Of a DNA stretch of 64,000 bases, positions 36,501-44,865 are shown in pieces. The position numbers were made by a program, and so were the translations under genes. The notes beneath the pieces are model-generated. The model ran no database searches, was not told the origin of the DNA, and was given only the letters and a program-made list of their open reading frames with translations. Source of the stretch: Magnolia sinica (Eukaryota; Streptophyta; Magnoliopsida; Magnoliales; Magnoliaceae); NCBI RefSeq assembly GCF_029962835.1, contig NC_080574.1, positions 42,462,501-42,526,500 on the forward strand, read 5' to 3'. The stretch's first letter is position 1; each line of letters begins with the position of its first letter.

Positions 36501-39500
36501 CTTTTTAACATGAATGAAGCACTGAAGTTGAACTATGGATGTAGGCATTGGTGAAAATTGGATTCTCCCTTGACTCGCCTGCTTTTTACACAGTCTGTGA
36601 GGTAATGCTGTAATATTCTGGGCACTTATGCATTCTTCAGTGTAACTACTTGTGAGCATGAAACTTGTGATGTAGCACTTGTAACTGAAACAAACCATGT
36701 TGGCACCCTGAACTGCTGAAGGAACACAAGATGCCCCACAATCACTTTTGTAGAAACCAGATATAATACTTGAATGTTTTCTTCAATTTCCTTCCAAGTG
36801 CCAATTCTAAAACTAGAGCATTGAGTGCTTAAATCTAGTGTTAGGTGTAATCTTTGATGTGAGCAATGTTTTCCGTATTGTTATCGCATAATGTATCACA
36901 CCCGTGGGATATGGATACGTATCGATTATCGTATGGGATGTATCGGTCGTATCGTGTAATGTATCGTTGTTGTTGGCAAACATGGGGAAACATTAGAAAA
37001 TTGGTAAAATTTTTCAATGAAACTTCAAGGATTGTTAAAAAAGTCACCAATATACACTTAGAAATCAAAACATCATAAAGACAATTGCACATAATTGGCT
37101 TCCTTTGTATGGGGTCCTTATCTATGTACTGTCTGACTGAATTAATGCAAGCATATTCAAAGTCTATTCATATAATTTATAAATGTAAGAAGACGTATGT
37201 AAACATAAGCAATATATTCAAAAGCAAAAGAAGTAGAAAACTAAAAATATACCTGCGAATAATGTGTAGATGTGGCTCAAACCCACATAGAGATACACTG
37301 TGACTTAAAATCATCATATCCATCTCGATTGGGCCGGGCATAGTATTGTTGTTCCACAAACCAACAATACTATGCCCAGGTCATAGGAGAATGATACCAG
37401 CGAAGATACTTTCTAACGTAACACTGGTACTCATCCTCTCCAATTTGAGAAATTTTGGGAAATTTTTGAATTTCCACAAATTTCCGCAAATCGGCCCATC
37501 TTCACCCAAATCCCAAAATTAGAGTGCATGTGATGATGATTTCATCAAACACTCCTGAATAATCTGAAATGGGGGCCAATTGACCACTGACCAAAGTGGA
37601 ATTTTGAAAAAATATATTTTTTTAACATTTTAATTAAAAAAATAAAATTTTCTTAAATATCCCTAAATTACCAAGAATAACTAGATCAGGCTACATCATG
37701 TTTGATTTTGTGTTTGGAAACAAAGATTGCAACCAATTTGCGAGAAATTGAAAATTTTCTATTTTTCCAAAATTTCCATAGCACGGCCCATCTCCCCCAA
37801 ATCTCGAAATCAAAGCTCTAAATCCATGATCTTTCATGCAAAACATGAAGAATCATGGATTTGTAACCATTTGATACTACTTTAACTTGGTTTACACAAA
37901 AAAAAAAAAGAAGAAAAGAAATTGAAAATCCTCACTGGATTGAACCGATGGGATTTATCGACACTACCTGTGCATTTCGTATCGCACAGGTGGGATACAT
38001 GATATATTATGGGATATATTGGCTGATATCGTTGATACTGAAAACATTGGATGTGAGTGTCCCTTGTTAATTTTGTTTGATTGGGATGCTGGAGAAATCA
38101 AAATACAATCTTAGTAGAGAAGCTATCTTGATAATGCTTGTAATAAGACTATTTGGTAGAAATTATGTAAGTATGTAAATATTGTGTCCATGTAATCTAA
38201 AGAGGTGGGTATATGTTGGTTGTAAAAAAAAGACAAAAAAAAAATTGTTTGGTTGCAACTTATTACCCTGACTATTGTATCACACAATATCAGTATTCTT
38301 AATACTTCAATTTGATTGAAAATTTTCTGCTTCGTCCATGACCTTAGGTAAAATAATAATAATAATAATAATTAATAATTAAAAATTCTTTCTCAGTTTA
38401 TGCTGACGCACATTCCAAAACCTTGGAAATATCTCTATGGGGCTTCATGTGATATAAAAAACACTCTCAGTAAAAGTTGCTGCCACCATTGTAGGTTGTA
38501 GTTGCAATCTGTTGTTGTCACCCTCCCTTCGAAATTGCTGCATTGTGAAGCAGGAATATTTCCGTTCTTAGCTTGATGTTCTCATGCACTTCCATGCTAA
38601 TTGCTAATTAATAAAGCTATGTATGCCATTTTTTTTCTCTTTTGTTTCGTTGTGTTATCTCCCTTTTTTCAGGCTTAGATTTTTTTTAAAATGAAAAACT
38701 TTCTACTGTTGTATCTGAATCCTCATAAACACATTCATGGATGACTTCGTGCAAGATAATGTTTCTCTTCGCAGTCACTCTCTCCTTTTCTCGAAAGTAG
38801 TAATACATTGCACATATGTATGTATACACCTCGTCATCCTGCACAACATAGACCTTGTTTAATGTTTATGCGATGACAGGAATGAGTACTCTACTTTTAT
38901 CAAAATTCAAACAAAGCTATCCATTTGATTCTTGTGCAGAATATTTATTTAGTGAGATGGGTTGAAGTTATATATCATCATTATCATAGCCTTGTCCCAG
39001 CATTTGGGTTTGGCTATAGTAATCCTATTTACAGACACACGCATGGACAAATGCATGTCTGGGAAATGCTAATATGTGGATGTTAGCAATATCCTGAAAG
39101 CTTTGACACATGGAACAGTGCACAGTTAATCTAGACTGTCCATCAGTCCATCAGTCCATACTACTAGAGCAGGCCATGATCCAAAGAAAGAAGTTACTTC
39201 AGTTGGATGATCCTAACTATTTAAATGCTGGTCATTTTGTTGTAATTGTCTTTTTAAAAAATAAAAAATAAAAAAATTTTAACGAGCCATACTACTAGAG
39301 CATCATCTAATCAAAGTGCATACTACTAGAGCATCATCTAACCAAAGTGCATATTTGGAATCATAGGCAATTCATGGTAGGCCTATTGAATGGATGTTCC
39401 AAGATGATGATTTAACTTATTTTCTCTCCACTCGATTTTAACCGTCCATTTTTCATGTTGTTGATTGTATGGTTGGGATTTTCCGATCGGTATAAATTTT

Positions 39501-41775
39501 GCATCATGGCATGCTGATAGTTGTATGGAATGAATGGATAGTCTAAATTGATGACTGGCGGTTCTGTGTATCATTTAGAAGCTCTTGGGATGCTGCCAAC
39601 ATCCCACCTTAATGGGGGATGTTAGCAATGTTGCTGAGCTCTAAATTGGCATGTAGGACGATCTATCATTGATCTAGATTGTCCTTTCATTTCATGCCAC
39701 AACGGGTAACCATGATGCAAAAATCACATTGATTGGATGATCCTAACCCTTTGAATTTGGCCATTGTGTTATAAATGTTTGTTTTTTTATGAGCCATAGA
39801 TTTGATGGTTCATCAACTAAAGTGCTTCTTTAGAATCATAGCAATCCAACCTGTCCTATAGCCTAGATGTTTCAAAATAACACTTATGCTTGATCTTTAT
39901 TGTCCTCTTCATGCTATTGATTGGATGATTAGTATCACCAAATTGGTGTTGGAGTTGCTTCATAGGCTGTCAATAGTGGTATGTAGTGAATGGACAGTCT
40001 GGATTGATGGTTGGTTGTCCCACGTGTTATTTAAAGCTTTGGGTACATTGCTATGTTAACTCGGGGCCTGTCCCATACATATCCTATCCTTAACACTCCC
40101 TCAGTTTGAAAGAATCCTAAACTTTGATAGGCAGTCGACAAATAAATGGTTAAGAAAGAAATATTGCAATGATTCACATTCTTCCAAGAAAGCAAAATTT
40201 TGTAGTGTGTACATCTAGGATCTTTCAATCCAGGAAATTGTGGCCAATAATTCAAACAAGTTATGAGTTGGCCCTTCATCTTTTATGATACAATGCTTGG
40301 CCCCAAAAGGTTGTATAGTCTGTTGGGGATTTCAGTTTCTACAAGTGGTATCAATTGGGGCCTATGGTTCATTGATCTGAAAATTTGGTATTATGTGCCT
40401 CATTTCGGATGGCCAATGCACCGCAAAACCCTCCAACTTGAAAGAAGTCCTAGCCCTTCAGTAGGTGGCAACGAATACACGGTTGAGAGAAATAGTGTTC
40501 GAAATATCGGTATCACATTACGTATCGCATCCTTGGGATACAGATACGTATCGGTTATTGCACGTGGTATATCGTTTGTATCAAGTAATTTATCACACTT
40601 TTTGGGAAACATGGGGAAAATGATTGAATTTTTCAATGAAACTTCAGGGATTGTTAAAAAAGACCTTAATACATACTTTTAAATCATAATATCTCAAAAA
40701 AGAAGTGCACATAATAGCTTTCCTTTGTATAGGGTCATAAGCTATACACTATCTGATTGAACTAATGCAACTATATTTAAATTGAATGCATAACATTTAG
40801 AGTGTATATGATGATCGTTTCACCAAACACTTCTAAATAATTCAAAATTAGTCTCAATTGATAGCTGGTGGAAGGGAAATTTTGAAATAATAATAATATT
40901 TTAATAATTTTTATCGAAAAATGATTTTTATTTTTCAAAAATTGACAAAGACTTAACAAATTAGTAAATCAGCCCTCATACATTCTTGATGTCATGTTTG
41001 GAGTCCAACATTGCAAGCAATTTGGAAGAAATTGAGGAAACTTAGAATTTTCCCTAATTTTCCCCAAATTGGACCACCTACACCCAAATTTCGAAATTAG
41101 AGTGTATGTGATGACCATTTCATTAAATATTCCTAGATACTTCAAAATTAGTCTCAATTGATAGTTGGTTGAAGGAAAATTTTGAAAAAGACATGGAGAA
41201 TATAAAGAACCAATGGATATCGAAATCAAAGCTCTAACTCCGTGATTTTTCATGCAAAACATGAAGAACCAAGGGATTTATAACCATTTAACATTGATTT
41301 AACATAACTTCAACAAAAAAAGGGATCGGAAATTGAAAATGCTCACCGGATCGAACATGTGGTATATATCGGTACTACCTGTGCATTTCGTATCGCACAG
41401 GTGGGATACAAGATATATCGTGGGATATATCGGCTGATATCGTTGATATTTAAAACATTGGAGAGAAATATAGCAACAATTCACTTTAATCCAAGAAAGA
41501 TGCTTTCGATCTAGGAAATTTTGGGTCCAATGGTATTGAATATTTGTATGTAGGGCCCCACCATCAATGTGCCATGATTGCAAGATTTGAAGATCTGGCC
41601 CCATCATGAATGCTTCCTGACTGCTAGATTTGAAGATCTACACCTCATGATCTCCAGAGCCTGATGAAGCAACTGGTTCGTCCAACATCAGAGATTTTTT
41701 GGGGCATAGTCTTCACCAAAAGCTCGATGAAGCAACTGGTTATCCAACCTCAGAGATCTTTGGGGCATAACCTAT

Positions 41776-41829
<54 letters not shown>

Positions 41830-42256
41830 TTGTTGCAAAACCTACATTGCCATATAAGTGGCCTATATGCATTTTTGAATTTGTAGGAAGCATGCTCACC
41901 GTTAGATCTAAATAGACATAGATGTTACTAGTTGGACAAGAGGAAGTTATGGGTGGGGTTTTTAATTCAGCTGAGAAGCATAGATAGGATTTTGAGTGGG
42001 GCTTTCCCTCTTAGAAGCGCATTCTCAACTCTAATTTTTATGGGTTTTTTTTTTTTGGCTATGCTTATGATGGATGTTGATGAAGATGCCAATCATGTCT
42101 GACTAGAAGCATGCTCACCGTTAGATCTAAATAGACATAGATGCTACTAGTTGGACAAGATGAAGTTATGGGTGAGGTTTTTAATTCAGCTGGGGGGCAT
42201 AAATAAGATTTTGAGTGGGGCTTTCCTGACACTCATTCTCAACTCTAATTTTTATG

Positions 42257-42292
<36 letters not shown>

Positions 42293-44008
42293 CTTGTCGG
42301 CTATGTTTATGATGGATGTTGATGAAGATGCCAATCATGTCTGACTGCCTGACTGCTTATGATTGTCTATCTCACTAATGTTAGTATGGTTCCTGCTATC
42401 GCATTTAATTCTAGATGCACTTGAGTATCAAATCATCTTATGATAGAGAATTTCATGGCTTAGTTCCCACTTTCCCGTCTTGCCTGCACAGCCAATTTTG
42501 CAGCCCATCTAGAGCAGCTTGATCTGTGAATTCTTGTAGCAAAAGAAAAAAGAATAAAGAACACAACATGCACACACAATCCATTTAATCTTTACATAGT
42601 TATTGGTGCTATGCATATCTGATACCGTAGGGCTGTAGATCACTTGGTGTGTAGATCCATTGTTTTGATCCCACCCCAACAGCCATGATGCTGGACAATC
42701 CTGATGTAAATTAAATGACCTTAGTTATATCATTGGTGGTCTTCAAGAGAGATTGATGTTATTAAAATTAGGCAGATTGAAGCTTGCAAGGCATTTTATT
42801 TATTCTTTGCTAGGTAGTATGCAGTGCTTTAAATGGCGAATAGCATGTAGCACAACATTCACTCTCTGAAGCATAAGGCATAAGCTACATGCTGCTACTA
42901 TATTTTTAATTAAGATTGCGCTTGGTTGCACCAATATCATGAAATTTCATGATATTTTGCACCGAATTCGACTGACTAATAATGAAATTTCATGATATCT
43001 GGTGCAACCAAACACAAGGAAAAATAGGGCAAAGATTAACTATAAAATAAAGAAAGAGCAACAATACTGTTGATTTTATTATTTTACTAAAATTGCTGAA
43101 AAGATTGACTAATTTTATATTGAAAAATAGAAAAAGTAACAAATCATTGAAAAGTGAAAATGTTAATAACTTTTTTGTTTCTGTGAAAAGTAACTTGTAT
43201 AGTAAGCTACGTAACATGTACCATAGTCTATGTAGCATGTAGCGTATGTAAATTAGCATGTAGTGTAGGCTACATGCGACTTAAGCTATTTTCATGAGCT
43301 ACATAGCATTAAGGCTAAGCTGTGCTATGTAGCGTAAGCTACATGCTTCATGGTGCAAGCTATTTAAAACACTGGTAGTACATGCTAAATCATCTGTTAT
43401 TGTTTCCAGTATATATCTTTGTTCGATTTCTGATTGTATAAATCATGTATCACAATTATTCTGTTCACTGTTTGTACATGTTTGATTATTTCCTCCGAAT
43501 TTCTGCAATAGGAAAAATCTGTTGAGACAGCTGCTTTCCTGATCATTTTCAGAGCTTTGATCAAAACAAGAAGGGCAGGTTCCGGTTGGATGATTTTATA
43601 TCACTCTGTATATTTGTACAGTCAACTAGGTACGTATAATGATAGTTTTTTCAAATGTATGCTTAATCTTATGTTCCATTTTATTTCTTTTCTCTATATT
43701 TACGTTCAAATGAGAAGCCAGTGTTGGTATTAAACGAGCTTGGGATCTTGTATTTAACCTGATTTCTGCTTGACTTACAATACCTTAACCACTGTGAATA
43801 GCTTGAGCTTCTTTCTTTCTTTTTTCTTTCTCCTATTCTAGCTTGCCACATCGAGGGAAATTTGAAGAGTTTCTCACAGGACAATCTCGTTCTTCTAGGG
43901 TCCTTACTCTTGCTCGGGTGGTAGACTCTCAGGAGTTTCAGCACCCGGTCAAGGTTCGAGTACCCATAGGTGGTGAAATTCCACTTGCGTGAGTGTGTGG
44001 GGTGTGTT

Positions 44009-44073
<65 letters not shown>

Positions 44074-44826
44074 AAATCTCGTTCTTCTACCAATTAATTG
44101 TTTTGAACATTTGTAATTTGTTTGTTTTAGAGTTGCAGTCTACTGCGAACCAGACCATAAGCAACTTTACTTGTGAGCAAAGGAGTGGTTGGCTTGGGTG
44201 GGCCCCACATTGATGTGTTCCTAAAATCCACTCCAACCATTAGATGCTGGCTCATATTAACCTAATGCTCAAAAATCAGCCACATCCATGATCTGGGTGA
44301 GCTGTACCAAGGGAAACAGTTGGTAGGGGAATGCCCACCCTTGGTTTTCTTTGGGTTCCACTGTGATGTGTATGTACAATCCGCTTTGACCATCAGTTGC
44401 TGCATCCATTTTTAGGTGCAGCTCCCAAAATCAAGCTGACTCGTGATTCAAGTGAGTCGCACCATAGGAAACATTTAGGAGAGATTTTTTACAGTGCCCA
44501 CCATGATGATTATGTGATATCCACTTGAACCATTCAATTTCACACGAAAATTTTGGCCTGAGGCCAAAAATCAGGCTCTTACAGATTTAGGTGGGCGGCC
44601 ACACCAAGGGAAACAGGTTAGAGGGTGTGGTCCCCATCTGAATCACTGATGTAGCCATTTTTTATTTTTATTTTATTTTTTTAATCCTTAGGCCTAATAT
44701 TGATTCACGCATGGTGGTCAGAGTCGATTTCAGAAACACATCATGGTGGGGCTCACCCTACTGGGCTGCACCTTTTACTTGCTTGTAAATGTGTACTCTC
44801 TCTAAATCTGTGCGTGCGTGTGCGTG

Positions 44827-44865
<39 letters not shown>

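Larger units (their letters stand above)
33990..36544 (+). other. PEF intron 6 (2.6 kb)
   Basis: Contains LINE 3' relics in minus orientation (34540-34770 and 35075-35440) and an RTE/Au-like 3' fragment (34860-35070). Nothing is recognised in 33995-34530 or 35450-36540. Confidence 0.8.
36602..43552 (+). other. PEF intron 7 (6.95 kb)
   Basis: Contains two TATCG-type hAT elements, a pair of inverted-end elements at 39068-40060, a 219-bp tandem duplication and a hairpin MITE. The stretch 38060-39060 has a T-rich and (ATA)n part but no recognised element. Confidence 0.85.

Noticed and set aside
43898-43990. Possible tRNA gene
   Set aside because: A and B boxes are present, but the arms do not pair as a tRNA. 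The unit has a tail and a 15-bp target duplication, so it is a SINE.
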